64,000 nt of DNA, from positions 62,001 through 126,000 of the forward strand of contig JAQIIU010000002.1 in assembly GCA_036946625.1 (NCBI GenBank). Reading direction: 5' to 3'. Of the stretch, positions 48,985-59,617 are shown piece by piece; the stretch's first letter is position 1; every line of letters starts with the position of its first letter. The position numbers and the translations under genes are program-made. The notes under the pieces are model-generated. The model worked only from the letters and a program-made list of their open reading frames with translations, did not search any database and had not been told where the DNA came from. The stretch is from Methylorubrum populi. GTDB lineage: Bacteria; Pseudomonadota; Alphaproteobacteria; Rhizobiales; Beijerinckiaceae.

Positions 48985-50397
48985 TCAACGCCGTAACCGG
49001 TTGCCGAGGACGAAGCCGAACAGGCCCATCAGCACGATCCCCGCCGCGCCCTGAAGCCCGACCAGCAGGTTGGTGACGCGGCCCTGCGGCTTCACGCCGA
49101 TCTCCGGCGGGTTGGCGGTCATCATGTTGAGCGCGCTGTAGCTGACGAGGTCGAGCGGGTTGTAGGTCGGCGTGTTCTCGCCCTCCCGGGTGAGGCCGCC
49201 GGCCGCCCCGTAGGCCGCGGCGAACAGCAGGATGCCGACGAGGAAGGCGCGGGCGATCCGCGACAGGCTCTCGCCGTAGTCGCACAGCCACTCGACGAAA
49301 CGGTCGGCGACCCAGCGGTAGCCGTGGCTCAGCGTTCCCCGCAGGTCGCGGGTCGAAAAGGCCTCGCGGGCGCGCACGCCGGCGTGGCGGCGGCCCATGC
49401 GGCGCCCGCGCTTGTAGGCCCAGCTCGCACCCGCGTGGCTGCCGATGCCGAGGAGGTTGCGCTCCAGCGCGAGATAGCTCGCCTGCGCCGCCTCGTATTC
49501 CCCTGCGATCTCCTCGCCGACCGCCCCGTCGAGCTGCTCGACCGAGAGCCGCACGCCTTCGAGCCACGCCCCGGCGAAGCGCGCGTGGCGCAGCCTGCAC
49601 GCCGTGAGGTCGAGGCGCACGAGGCCGGTGCGGGAGAAGTCGGCCCCCGACAGGTCCGCCCCGTCGAGGCGCGCACCGGAAAAGTTGGCGCCCCGCAGCC
49701 GCGAGCCGGCGAGCCGCGCCTTCTTGAGGCTCGCGCCCTCGAAATCCGCGCCGGTCAGGTTGCAGTCGGAGAGGTCGGCCTCGTCGAGCCGGGCCTTGCG
49801 GAACACGGAATCGTCGGCGTCGGCCCCGGTGAAATCGGTGCCCCACAGGTCGGCGCCCTCGAAGCGGGCACCGTCGAGCAGCGCCTTGTCGAGCCGGGCG
49901 AAGCGCATCGTCGCGCCGGAGAAGTCGGCATCCTCCAGCATCGCCTCGCGAAAGGAGGCCTGCCCGCCGGCGATGCCCGTGAAGTGCGCGCCGCTGAGGT
50001 CGGCGCCGGCAAGATCCGCCTCCTCCAGGCAGGCGTTCGCGAAGCCGGCGGAGCGGGCGAGCGCTCCGGCAAGCGAGGCCCGCCGCAGGTTGGCGCCCGA
50101 CAGGTCCGTCGCCTCCAGCCGGGCATCGGCGAGGTCGGCCTCCGCCAGATCGAGGCCGCCCGACCCTTGCGCCCACCAGCGCGGCGGCGCCTGGGGATCG
50201 ATCCGCGGGCTCAGGGCCGCGCGCCCGAGGGGGAGCCCGGCGAGGTCGTCGCGCCCACGAATCGAGAACGGCGCCTCGCGCTCCGAAAGCTGCGCGAGCA
50301 GCGCCGCGACGCGCGGATCACCATCCTCCGCCCCGCCATCCCGCACCGCGCAAGCCCCGCATGATCCGACCCCGGAGGCCCCCTTAACCGTGTGCAC
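48985..50397 (-). CDS. Pentapeptide-repeat protein with C-terminal membrane region
   Basis: This roughly 470-residue protein has some 30 pentapeptide repeats of A(D/N)LXX type (for example ADLAGADLSGAHF, ARLDGADLSGADF), forming a right-handed quadrilateral helix. A linker with RRMGRRHAGVRAREAF follows. The C-terminus has two hydrophobic segments (ARAFLVGILLFAAAYGAAGG and NLLVGLQGAAGIVLMGLFGF). Function is unknown; the architecture suggests a membrane-tethered scaffold or sensor. The ORF extends upstream to ATG 50463, but GTG 50397 or a later GTG at 50346 are more plausible starts; the start is unresolved. It lies between a hybrid kinase and a stand-alone receiver. Confidence 0.75.
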   Translation of the reverse strand: MHTVKGASGVGSCGACAVRDGGAEDGDPRVAALLAQLSEREAPFSIRGRDDLAGLPLGRAALSPRIDPQAPPRWWAQGSGGLDLAEADLADARLEATDLSGANLRRASLAGALARSAGFANACLEEADLAGADLSGAHFTGIAGGQASFREAMLEDADFSGATMRFARLDKALLDGARFEGADLWGTDFTGADADDSVFRKARLDEADLSDCNLTGADFEGASLKKARLAGSRLRGANFSGARLDGADLSGADFSRTGLVRLDLTACRLRHARFAGAWLEGVRLSVEQLDGAVGEEIAGEYEAAQASYLALERNLLGIGSHAGASWAYKRGRRMGRRHAGVRAREAFSTRDLRGTLSHGYRWVADRFVEWLCDYGESLSRIARAFLVGILLFAAAYGAAGGLTREGENTPTYNPLDLVSYSALNMMTANPPEIGVKPQGRVTNLLVGLQGAAGIVLMGLFGFVLGNRLRR

Positions 50398-50522
50398 CTG
50401 CGCGAGACAAGCTGAGGGACATGACAAGGGATAAGGATTGCGCGCGGCCCCATGACACCGCAACGGCTTTCCGCGCGTTAGGTCGCGGAAAGCGCGTGCG
50501 GCGCGGGAAGGGGTTTCGAAGC

Positions 50523-50897
50523 GTGTCGGGAAAGATCCTGCTGGTGGAAGACCACGAGGAAATCTGGGACTTCCTGTCCCGCCGGCTCAAACGCCGCGGC
50601 TACGAGGTGGTGCTCGCCCATGACGGCGAGGCGGGGGTGCAGCAGGCCCGTGCCGCCCGGCCCGACGTGATCCTGCTCGACATGAACCTGCCGATCCTCG
50701 ACGGCTGGTCCACGGCCCGCGCCCTGAAGGCCGCGACCGACACCCGCGCCATCCCGATCATCGCGCTCACCGCCCACGCCATGTCGGGCGACCGCGACAA
50801 GGCGATCCAGGCCGGCTGCGACGACTACCACCCGAAGCCGATCGACTTCCCCAAGCTGCTCACCCAGATCGGCACGGCGATCGGGCCGGGGGGCTAG
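50523..50897 (+). CDS. Stand-alone response-regulator receiver (DivK-like)
   Basis: This 124-residue protein is one CheY-like domain. KILLVEDHEEIWDFL carries the acidic pocket, the phosphorylated Asp is in VILLDMNLPILDGW, the Thr switch is in IIALTAHAMSG, and Lys lies in HPKPIDFPKL. There is no output domain, as in DivK and similar phosphorelay shuttles. GTG 50523 with GGAAGGGG upstream is the likely start. It is divergent from the pentapeptide-repeat gene and near the hybrid kinase, a possible partner. Confidence 0.88.
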   Translation: MSGKILLVEDHEEIWDFLSRRLKRRGYEVVLAHDGEAGVQQARAARPDVILLDMNLPILDGWSTARALKAATDTRAIPIIALTAHAMSGDRDKAIQAGCDDYHPKPIDFPKLLTQIGTAIGPGG

Positions 50898-50930
50898 GAT
50901 GCCGGTCGGCGCCCCTCGATCCCGTGCCAC

Positions 50931-51040
50931 GACCTCGACCTGAGGTGCCGACGCGCAGCGGCGGCCTCGAAGGATCGTCCAGATCCCGCGCAATCCCTGG
51001 AGCATCCTTCGAGGCCGCTTCGCGGCACCTCAGGATGAGG
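50931..51040. repeat. REP-like palindromic repeat, copy 2
   Basis: The ends GACCTCGACCTGAGGTGCCG and CGGCACCTCAGGATGAGG and the inner arms GGCCTCGAAGGAT and ATCCTTCGAGGCC match the copy at 10091-10206. It lies in the gap between the receiver and the exporter genes. Confidence 0.8.
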
Positions 51041-51125
51041 AACCGCCCGGACTCGGCCCGATCCGGCGTCGAGCCAGGGCCCCTCTCTCGCCCGGCGCCT
51101 GTGAGGACGCCATCATGAGGACGCC

Positions 51126-53081
51126 ATGACCACCGATCCGGTCACCACGCGGCTGCTGCGGCAGGCGCTGCCGGTGGTGACGACGCTCGCCTCGCTGCTG
51201 CTCGTGGTGACGCTCGCCGGCGCGCTCTATCTCGGCCGCGACATCCTCGTGCCGGTGGCGCTCGCCATCCTCCTGAGCTTCGTCCTCGTGCCCGCGGTGC
51301 GCGCCCTGCGGCACCTGCGCGTGCCGCGGGCGGCCGCCGTGCTGCTGGTGGTGCTGCTCGCCTTCGGGATGCTCGGCGCGGTGGGCAGCCTGATCGCCCG
51401 CGAGGCGGCGCAGCTCGCCGCCGACCTGCCGCGCTATTCGCTCACCCTGCGCGACAAGATCACGGCGCTGCGCGCGGCGACCGCCGAGCGGGGCGGGCTG
51501 TCGGACACGTTTTCCGGCTTCTTCGACATGGCCGAGGAGATCGGCAAGGAGCTGCAACCCCCTGCCGCCAAGACCGGCTCCGGGACCGAGGCCCCGCTCG
51601 GCACGGCGGACCGACCGATGCAGGTCGAGATCCACGCCCCCCGCTCCGGCCTGCTGACGACGCTCGGCAGCGTGGCGGGCGGGGTGCTGCATCCGCTGGC
51701 CACGCTCGGCCTGATCCTCCTGTTCACAATCTTCATCCTGCTCCAGCGCGAGGATCTGCGGAACCGCGCGATCCGGCTCGCGGGGTCGGGCGATCTGCGC
51801 CGCACGACGGCGGCGATCGACGACGCCACGAGCCGGCTCAGCCGGTTCTTCATCGCGCAGCTCATCCTCAACCTCGCCTTCGGCCTCGTGATCGGCGTCG
51901 GCCTCTGGCTGATCGGCGTGCCGAGCCCGATCCTGTTCGGCGTCATCGCCGGCATCGCCCGGTTCGTGCCCTATGTCGGCGCGGCGATCTCGGCCTTGCT
52001 GCCGCTCGCCATCGCGGTCGCGGTCGATCCCGGCTGGTCGATGGCGATCGAGGTCGCGATCCTGTTCGTGATCGTCGAGCCGATCGCCGGCCACGTGGTC
52101 GAACCGCTGCTCTACGGGCACTCGACCGGCCTCTCGCCGATTGCCGTGATCCTGGCGGCGACGATCTGGACCTTCCTGTGGGGACCGATCGGGCTCCTGC
52201 TCGCCACGCCGCTCACCGTCTGCCTCGTGGTGCTCGGGCGCCATGTCGAGCGGCTGTGGTTCCTCGACGTGATCCTCGGCGACCGGCCGGCGCTCGGGCC
52301 GCAGGAGATTTTTTATCAGCGCATGCTCGCGGGCGACCCGGCCGAGGCGATCGAGCAGGGGCGGCTGTTCCTGAAGGAGCGGGCGCTCGTCACCTATTAC
52401 GACGAGGTCGTGCTGGCGGGCCTGCGCATGGCCCAGGAGGACGCGGCGCGGGGCACGCTCGACCGCGCGCGGCAGGGCGAGGTCGGCACCGGCTTCCGCA
52501 CGGTGGCCGAGGCGCTGGGGCAGGCGCGGGGGCGGCGCCGGCTCGAGCGCTCGCGCAAGCCCAGGGGCGCCGAGGCCGAGGCCGCCTTCGCGGCGGTGGG
52601 GCCGGACCGGCGCGCGGCCGGCATCGTGCTCGGCCCGGACGACCTGGCTCCGGTCTGGCGCGGCGCGGCACCGGTGCTGTGCGTGCCGAGCGGGGGCGCC
52701 TTCGACGAGGCGGCGACGCTGATGCTGGCCCAGACGCTCTCCCGCCACGGGCTCGGGGCGCGGGTGGCGACGGGCGACGCGCTGCGCAACGGCGGGCCGG
52801 AGGGCGAGGGTCCGGCGATGATCTGCTTTTCCTATCTCGACCCGATCAGCCTGTCGCTGATCCGCCTCGCCATCCGCCGCGCCCGCAAGGCGGTGCCGGG
52901 GGTGACGATCCTCGTCGGCTTCTGGCGCGAGCGCGATCCGGCCTCCCTCGGGCGCCTGCGCCGGGCGATCGCCGCCGACCTGCTCGTCACCTCGCTCAGC
53001 GACGCCCTCGACGCGGCCCTGGACCGGGCCAGGGTCGGCGGGGAAGCCGACGCGCCGCCGATGCTGCAGGCGGCGGAATAG
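51126..53081 (+). CDS. AI-2E family transporter with C-terminal soluble domain
   Basis: Residues 1-400 are an AI-2E (YdiK/TqsA-type) exporter: an N-terminal hydrophobic hairpin (VTTLASLLLVVTLAGALYLG), then a cluster of membrane helices with FVPYVGAAISALLPL and LLATPLTVCLVVLGRH, conserved in the family. Residues about 400-651 form a cytoplasmic extension with an alpha/beta pattern (LCVPSGGAFDEAATLMLAQT, ICFSYLDPISLSLIRLAIRR) resembling a Rossmann-like or B12-binding-like fold. The extension is unusual for basic AI-2E proteins and its ligand is unknown. Start ATG 51126. Confidence 0.85.
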   Translation: MTTDPVTTRLLRQALPVVTTLASLLLVVTLAGALYLGRDILVPVALAILLSFVLVPAVRALRHLRVPRAAAVLLVVLLAFGMLGAVGSLIAREAAQLAADLPRYSLTLRDKITALRAATAERGGLSDTFSGFFDMAEEIGKELQPPAAKTGSGTEAPLGTADRPMQVEIHAPRSGLLTTLGSVAGGVLHPLATLGLILLFTIFILLQREDLRNRAIRLAGSGDLRRTTAAIDDATSRLSRFFIAQLILNLAFGLVIGVGLWLIGVPSPILFGVIAGIARFVPYVGAAISALLPLAIAVAVDPGWSMAIEVAILFVIVEPIAGHVVEPLLYGHSTGLSPIAVILAATIWTFLWGPIGLLLATPLTVCLVVLGRHVERLWFLDVILGDRPALGPQEIFYQRMLAGDPAEAIEQGRLFLKERALVTYYDEVVLAGLRMAQEDAARGTLDRARQGEVGTGFRTVAEALGQARGRRRLERSRKPRGAEAEAAFAAVGPDRRAAGIVLGPDDLAPVWRGAAPVLCVPSGGAFDEAATLMLAQTLSRHGLGARVATGDALRNGGPEGEGPAMICFSYLDPISLSLIRLAIRRARKAVPGVTILVGFWRERDPASLGRLRRAIAADLLVTSLSDALDAALDRARVGGEADAPPMLQAAE

Positions 53082-53368
53082 GGCTTCGTCGGAACGGGCC
53101 ACCAGCGCGCCGCCGATCGGGCGGGCCGGACCCGCGGCGTGGACGGCGAGGCCTTCGAGGCCGAAATGATCGGGGGTAGGCGACTTTGCCTGTGCCGTCG
53201 CGCTCCTGGGTTGCTTCGGCTTCGCCTCGCAAGGACGGAGAAGGAGACCTGCACCGTCATTGCGAGCCGAATGGCGAAGCAATCCAGAACGCGACGCAGG
53301 CCGGATGAGGCACGCGTGTCACCCGAAACCCATTCGCCAGCCGTATCGCGCAGCCGAAGCGATCGACG
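53082..53368. other. Intergenic region with repeat-like sequence
   Basis: No gene is recognised. Around 53210-53310 the sequence contains the motif CGTCATTGCGAGC near GGCGAAGCAATCCAGA, typical of dispersed palindromic repeats in this group, in degenerate form. It shares words with the MITE-like elements but has no clear ends. Confidence 0.45.
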
Positions 53369-54806
53369 TCACGGTGCCTCGGGCTGAGGGCGCGGGTGGG
53401 ACACTCGGCCTCCTTCCGCCAGCGCCCGCGCGATCCCCTCGTACACATGCGGGTCGGTCATCTGCGCCACGTTGAAGCGCATGAAGCCGGAGGCCGTCTG
53501 CGCGACGCTGAAGACGTTGCCGGGGGCGAGCACGAGCCCCTCGCGCAAGCCGGCGCGGGCGACCGCCGCCGCGTCGCGCCCGTCGGGCAGGCGGCACCAG
53601 AGCGTGAAGCCGCCGCGCGGGACGATCCAGGGCTCGATGCCGAGACGGCCGAGCCGCCTCCCGGCGCGCCCGCGACAGGCGGCGGCGCAAGTGCTCCAGA
53701 TGCTTGCGGTAGCTGCCGTCGGCGAGCGTCCCGGCGATCAGCTCGGCCGCGACCGGGCTCGGGCCGCCGAAGCTCGTCGCCACCTGGAGATCGACGAGCG
53801 CCTCGATCCAGTCGGGCCGGGCGGCGATGAAGCCGCAGCGGATCGAGGCCGAGAGCGTCTTCGAGAAGCTGCCGATCCGGATCACGCGGGTGAGGCCGTC
53901 GAGGGCGGCGAGCCGGGGCGAGGGTTCGGGCTCCAGATCGGCGAAGATGTCGTCCTCGACGATGGTCAGGTCGTGGGCCGCCGCGAGCATCAGGATCCGG
54001 TGCGCGGTTCGGGGCGAGAGCGTCGCGCCGGTCGGATTGTGGAGCGCCGAGTTGGTGACGTAGAGGCGCGGGCGATGCTCGGCCAGCGCCTCGGCGAAAC
54101 GCGCCAGATCGGGTCCGGTCGGGGTGTAGGGCACGCCGACGATCCGGGCGCCGTGCACCCGCAAGAGGGCCTGGAAGTTGAAGTAGCAGGGATCGTCCAC
54201 CAGCACCGTGTCGCCCGGCCGCAGCAGGAAGCGGCCGATCAGGTCGATCGCCTGCGTTCCGGAAGCCGCGAGCAGCACCTGATCGGCGCCGAGCTCGATC
54301 CCCTCCTCCGCGAACCGGCGCACGAGGAGGCGGCGCAGGGACAGCGCGCCGCGGGGGGCGCCGTAATCGGTCAGCACCGCGTCCCCGGCGCGGGCAAGGC
54401 CGCGCACCGCCCGGCGGATCGCCGCCTCCGGCATCCAGGCGGCGGGAAGCCAGCCGCAGCCGGGCATGAGCGTGTCCGGCCCGGCATCGAGCGACTGGCG
54501 CGAGACCCAGAGCGGGTCGATCGCCCGCTCCCGGCGCGGTTCGGCCTCGGTGAGCGCCAGCGGCGAGACCGCCCCGGAGACGGTGAAGCCGGAGCCCGGC
54601 CGCGCGCGGATCAGCCCCTCCGCCACCAGCCGGTCGTAGGCCTCGACCACGGTCGAGGGCGAGACCTGCATCGTCGCGGCGAAGCGCCGGATCGAGGGCA
54701 GCTTCTCCCCCGGCGCCAGCGTCCGCGCGGCGAGTTTCTGGCGGATCGCCGCCATCACCGCTCCGGTCCGGCCGCCCGCTTCCCCTGTCCTGTCACGGTC
54801 CGTCAT
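53369..54806 (-). pseudogene. MocR/PdxR-type GntR regulator with aminotransferase domain, frameshifted
   Basis: From ATG 54804-54806, residues 1-70 form a GntR winged helix (LPSIRRFAATMQVSPSTVVE) and a type I aminotransferase domain follows. The PLP region is seen in YFNFQALLRVHGARIVGVPY, LYVTNSALHNPTGATLSPR, VEDDIFADL and GSFSKTLSASIRCGF (PLP lysine). Near 53651-53662 the frame shifts by one base. The conserved end (GRLGIEPWIVPRGGFTLW through GFMRFNVAQMTDPHVYEGIA) lies in the next frame to TGA 53371-53369. The DNA-binding and most catalytic residues are intact, but the C-terminus is lost unless this is a sequencing error. It is divergent from an EamA exporter, the usual MocR arrangement. Confidence 0.8.
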
Positions 54807-54912
54807 GCGTGCGGGTCCGTAGGGCCATACAGTTCGGCCGAAACCGTACGGGACCGTTCCTGTCGCCGCCAGCGCCTGCCGCTTACCCTCGCGCCGGGTT
54901 CGGGGACAAGCG
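54807..54912. promoter_or_regulatory. Divergent promoter region with candidate MocR-binding repeats
   Basis: GGGTCCGTAGGGCCATACAG and CCGTACGGGACC are partly inverted copies in the 106-bp divergent gap. MocR regulators bind repeated sites in such gaps. The precise boxes are uncertain. Confidence 0.35.
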
Positions 54913-55788
54913 ATGCGGACAACGCACAAAAAATCCTGGGAGGGGTGGGGGCACGGCCTTCTCGGCGTCGTCATCTTCAGCGGATCGCTGCCGGCGACGC
55001 GGGTCGCGGTCGGCGGCTTCACGCCGCTGTTCCTGACCGCTTCGCGCGCCGTGATCGCCGCCGGGCTCGGGGCGGCGCTGCTCGCCCTGCTGCGGCAGAA
55101 GCTGCCGGCGCGGGGCGATCTGATGCCGCTCGCCGTGGTGGCGCTCGGGGTGGTGATCGGCTTTCCCCTGCTCACGGCGCTCGCGCTGCGGAGCATCACG
55201 TCGGCCCGCTCCATCGTCTTCATCGGCCTGCTCCCGCTCGCCACCGCCCTGTTCGGCGTCCTGCGCCGCGGAGCCGAACGGCCGAGACCGGCCTTCTGGC
55301 TGTTCTCGGGGGCGGGCAGCTTCGCGGTCGCGGGCTTCGCCCTGGCGCGCAGCGCGGGCGCCGACCTCGCGGGCGATCTCCTGATGCTGGGCGCGATCCT
55401 GCTGTGCGGCCTCGGCTATGCCGAGGGTGCGCGCCTGTCGCGCCGGCTCGGCGGCTGGCAGGTCATCTCCTGGGCGCTGCTGCTCGCCGCACCCGTCATG
55501 GCCGTGCTGGCGCTCGCCACGCTGCCTCCGTCGTGGAGCGGCATCGGCCTGCCGGCCTGGGCCGGGCTCGCCTACGTCTCGGTGTTCAGCATGCTGGTCG
55601 GCTTCGTGTTCTGGTATCGCGGGCTGGCGCTCGGCGGCATCGCCGGGGTCGGGCAGTTGCAGTTGCTCCAGCCCTTCCTCGGCCTCGCGCTCGCCGGCCT
55701 GCTGCTGGGCGAACCGGTCGAGGGGGCGATGGTCGCGGTCGCCGCCGGGGTGGTGCTCTGCGTCGCCGCCGCCAAGCGCTTCGCGTGA
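54913..55788 (+). CDS. EamA/DMT family transporter
   Basis: This 291-residue inner-membrane exporter has ten hydrophobic helices in two EamA repeats (GVVIFSGSLPATRVAVGGFT at the start; LAGDLLMLGAILLCGLGYAE opening the second). It is likely a metabolite or amino-acid/vitamin exporter. It is divergently paired with a MocR-type regulator that would normally control it. Start ATG 54913. Confidence 0.9.
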   Translation: MRTTHKKSWEGWGHGLLGVVIFSGSLPATRVAVGGFTPLFLTASRAVIAAGLGAALLALLRQKLPARGDLMPLAVVALGVVIGFPLLTALALRSITSARSIVFIGLLPLATALFGVLRRGAERPRPAFWLFSGAGSFAVAGFALARSAGADLAGDLLMLGAILLCGLGYAEGARLSRRLGGWQVISWALLLAAPVMAVLALATLPPSWSGIGLPAWAGLAYVSVFSMLVGFVFWYRGLALGGIAGVGQLQLLQPFLGLALAGLLLGEPVEGAMVAVAAGVVLCVAAAKRFA

Positions 55789-55814
55789 GGGCGGATCGGA
55801 ACCCTCCGGCCGCC

Positions 55815-56270
55815 TGATTGAGGTCGAGACAGGCGGTCTCGATCACGATCTGCGTGCGGCTGATGACTTCGAGTTCGCGCAGGATCTCGGAAGCGTGGGC
55901 CTTCACCGTCGAGTCGCCGACCTGGAACTCGTGGGCGATCTGCTCGCTGAGCTTGCCCTGGCGGATCATGCCGAGCACCCGCATCTGCTGCGGCGTCATA
56001 CCGTTTCCGCTTGATCGCTTCGGGTTTGGCCCCCCTCCGTCATCGCGAGCGGCCGCGAAACGATCCAGGGCGCGACAGGTCCGGAAAGGTCGCGCCCTGG
56101 ATCGCCACGGCTTCGCCTCGCGATGACGCAGGAGAGGCCGAAGTCATCAACCGGATGGCGTATCAGGCGCGCGACCCGCTCGGCTGCCGGCGCCTTGTCG
56201 CCGCCCCGGGCCGGAGCGGGCGGCGGGGCGAGGTCGGGCGGCATGAACAGGGCGCCGCCATCGTACGTCT
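55815..56270 (-). pseudogene. LuxR-type response regulator remnant split by a MITE-like element
   Basis: On the minus strand, a linker-like piece (YDGGALFMPPDL ... AERVARL, about 56265-56164) precedes the repeat. After it comes a LuxR winged helix: TPQQMRVLGMIRQGKLSEQI, AHEFQVGDSTVKAHASEILR, ELEVISRTQIVIETA. Removing 55997-56163 joins ARL to TPQQMRV in frame. The N-terminal receiver domain is missing and the C-terminal tail runs on without a normal stop, so the gene was already eroded or was broken at both ends. Confidence 0.75.
55999..56162 (-). mobile_element. MITE-like palindromic element, copy D (164 bp), inside LuxR remnant
   Basis: It reads TACCGTTTCCGCTTGATCGC to CAACCGGATGGCGTA on the plus strand, the orientation of copy B. 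TCA at 55996-55998 and 56163-56165 flanks it as a direct repeat. Deleting the element and one TCA restores the LuxR reading frame, which supports insertion into a pre-existing gene. Confidence 0.85.
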
Positions 56271-56306
56271 TTGGTCTCCCCGGGTCTCCCGCCCCGGCTC
56301 CACGGC

Positions 56307-56846
56307 TCACGTCCCTTCGAGGACGAATTGGCGCCGGCCGGGACGGTGGCCCTCCGAGCCCGTCTCGCGGAAGCCGAGCTTGTGCAGCAGGCCCCAGGAG
56401 GCGACGTTGTCGGGCCGGCACTCCGCCACGATCGCCCGGCGCGGGAAGCGGTGCCGCATCAGGCCGACGAAGGCCGAGACCGCCTCCGCCCCGAAGCCGC
56501 GCCCGCGGGCGGCCCCGGCGATCCAGTAGCCGATCTCGACCGCGCCCTCCCCGCGCAGATGCGCGCCGACGACGCCGACGAGCGGGGATGCGCCCGCGTG
56601 AAGACCGGGATCGCGGCTCCAGGCGCCGACGAAGCGGTCGCGGCCGTGCCGGGCGGAGCCGATCAGCGCCTCGGCATCCGCCAGGGTGAAGGGATCGGCC
56701 AGGAAATCGACGGCCCCGGTGATCGCCGGATCGTCGGTGAGGTCGCGCAACGCCCGCGCGTCCTCGCGCGCGAGCGGCGCGATCGACAGGCGCGCGGTCT
56801 CGAGACCGGGCAGGTCGATCAGGCTGTCGCGGCGGAAGAACATCAT
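56307..56846 (-). CDS. GNAT family N-acetyltransferase (RimJ/RimL-like)
   Basis: This 179-residue protein has the GNAT fold: LETARLSIAPLAREDARALR at the N-terminus, GYWIAGAARGRGFGAEAVSA with the acetyl-CoA pyrophosphate loop (RGRGFG), and ECRPDNVASWGLLHKLGFRE near the end, typical of the RimJ/RimL group. It transfers acetyl to an amine, perhaps a protein N-terminus or small molecule. Several in-frame ATGs upstream (56957, 56882) are possible; ATG 56846 gives the normal family N-terminus. Confidence 0.88.
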   Translation of the reverse strand: MMFFRRDSLIDLPGLETARLSIAPLAREDARALRDLTDDPAITGAVDFLADPFTLADAEALIGSARHGRDRFVGAWSRDPGLHAGASPLVGVVGAHLRGEGAVEIGYWIAGAARGRGFGAEAVSAFVGLMRHRFPRRAIVAECRPDNVASWGLLHKLGFRETGSEGHRPGRRQFVLEGT

Positions 56847-57040
56847 CAGTGCGGGATACGATGTCGCGCGCAGAGAGACCATGACGGGCCGGGTCGGTCG
56901 CTTAATCCCTCCCGCTTTCGAAAGATGCGGCTCGAAAAAATTCGCCCGGACCCGCATGGGAAACAGGAGACATGGGAGACCTGCGGGCCGGCCGCGCGAA
57001 CCATCGCGGCGGGCGCCGGTTGCCCCGCCAGGAGTTCGCG

Positions 57041-57481
57041 ATGACCGACACCCGTGACGAGACCCGCTACGAGCCCCAGGCGCCGCTCTCCGTCGCCGCG
57101 CGCAGCGCCTGCCCGCGCTGCGGCCGGGGCCACCTGTTCAAGGGCTTCCTGAACATCGCTCCGTCCTGCGACGTGTGCGGACTCGACTTCTCCTTCGCCG
57201 ACCCGGCCGACGGCCCGGCCTTCTTCGTGATGATGACGACGGCGATTCCCGCGGTCGCCTTCGGCCTGTGGCTGGAACTGGCCTACGATCCGCCGGTCTG
57301 GCTCCACTTCGTCCTGACGCTGCCCGTCGTGCTGATCGCCTGCTCGCTCCCTTTACGCTTCTTCAAGGGCTGGCTGGTGGCGAGCCAGTACGTCCACCGG
57401 GCCGAGGAGGGGCGGATCGCGCGGGTCAGCGCCCGGCCGGTCGCGGAAGCGGTCGAGCCGGACGCGTCCGGCGGCCGCTGA
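57041..57481 (+). CDS. DUF983 family membrane protein
   Basis: This 146-residue protein has a zinc-ribbon-like start (ACPRCGRGHLFKGFL and APSCDVCGLDF, four cysteines). Two transmembrane helices follow (AFFVMMTTAIPAVAFGLWLE, HFVLTLPVVLIACSLPLRFF). DUF983 proteins are common in alphaproteobacteria, often near cytochrome oxidase or lipid A genes; their function is not established. ATG 57041 follows CAGGAG. Confidence 0.92.
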   Translation: MTDTRDETRYEPQAPLSVAARSACPRCGRGHLFKGFLNIAPSCDVCGLDFSFADPADGPAFFVMMTTAIPAVAFGLWLELAYDPPVWLHFVLTLPVVLIACSLPLRFFKGWLVASQYVHRAEEGRIARVSARPVAEAVEPDASGGR

Positions 57482-57499
57482 ACGGCGGGAGAGGTTTTG

Positions 57500-57575
57500 G
57501 AGCCTCGTCGTGGATACCGGATCCGGGACGAGGCTCTCGGTTTTCGATCTTGCATCGTCTTTTCGGACGAGCCGG
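57500..57575. repeat. Hairpin plus dispersed repeat, second copy
   Basis: GAGCCTCGTC (57500-57509) and GACGAGGCTC (57527-57536) form a hairpin. The following 57538-57575 contains GGTTTTCGATCTTGCATCG and ends AGCCGG, nearly the same as 3028-3066. It lies between convergent DUF983 and lldP and probably works as a bidirectional terminator. Confidence 0.7.
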
Positions 57576-57576
57576 C

Positions 57577-59316
<1,740 letters not shown>

Positions 59317-59617
59317 GGGCGTCGCCCTCCTCCGATGTCCCGATCTGCCGCCGGGACCTTCTGGCACAGGGTGCTAGCAGAGCGGCCAAGCCCGCTCAAC
59401 GCACGTCATCATGTCTTCATTCCGGGTCCCGGCAGATGTTGGCCCGGTGACGCTTTTTTGGCACCGCGGGCCGGGGGAGCGTCGCGAACGCCTTCACACG
59501 GGTGTGAGCGCATGTCCGGGTGGGGTTCGGAACCGGGCCTGCGAACCCCGGTTCCCGCTGGACGCCCATGGACGATTCCCGGGCGATTCCCGAACGCAGC
59601 GAGAGGAACCTCCTCCC

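Noticed and set aside
51030..53282. A 750-codon minus-strand frame opposite the AI-2E transporter gene
   Set aside because: Highly charged and low in complexity, antisense to a clear membrane protein.
53200..53372. A fifth MITE-like element
   Set aside because: It shares short words (GCGAAGCAATCCAGA) with the family but lacks the ACCGTTTCC end and the flanking TGA/TCA pair.
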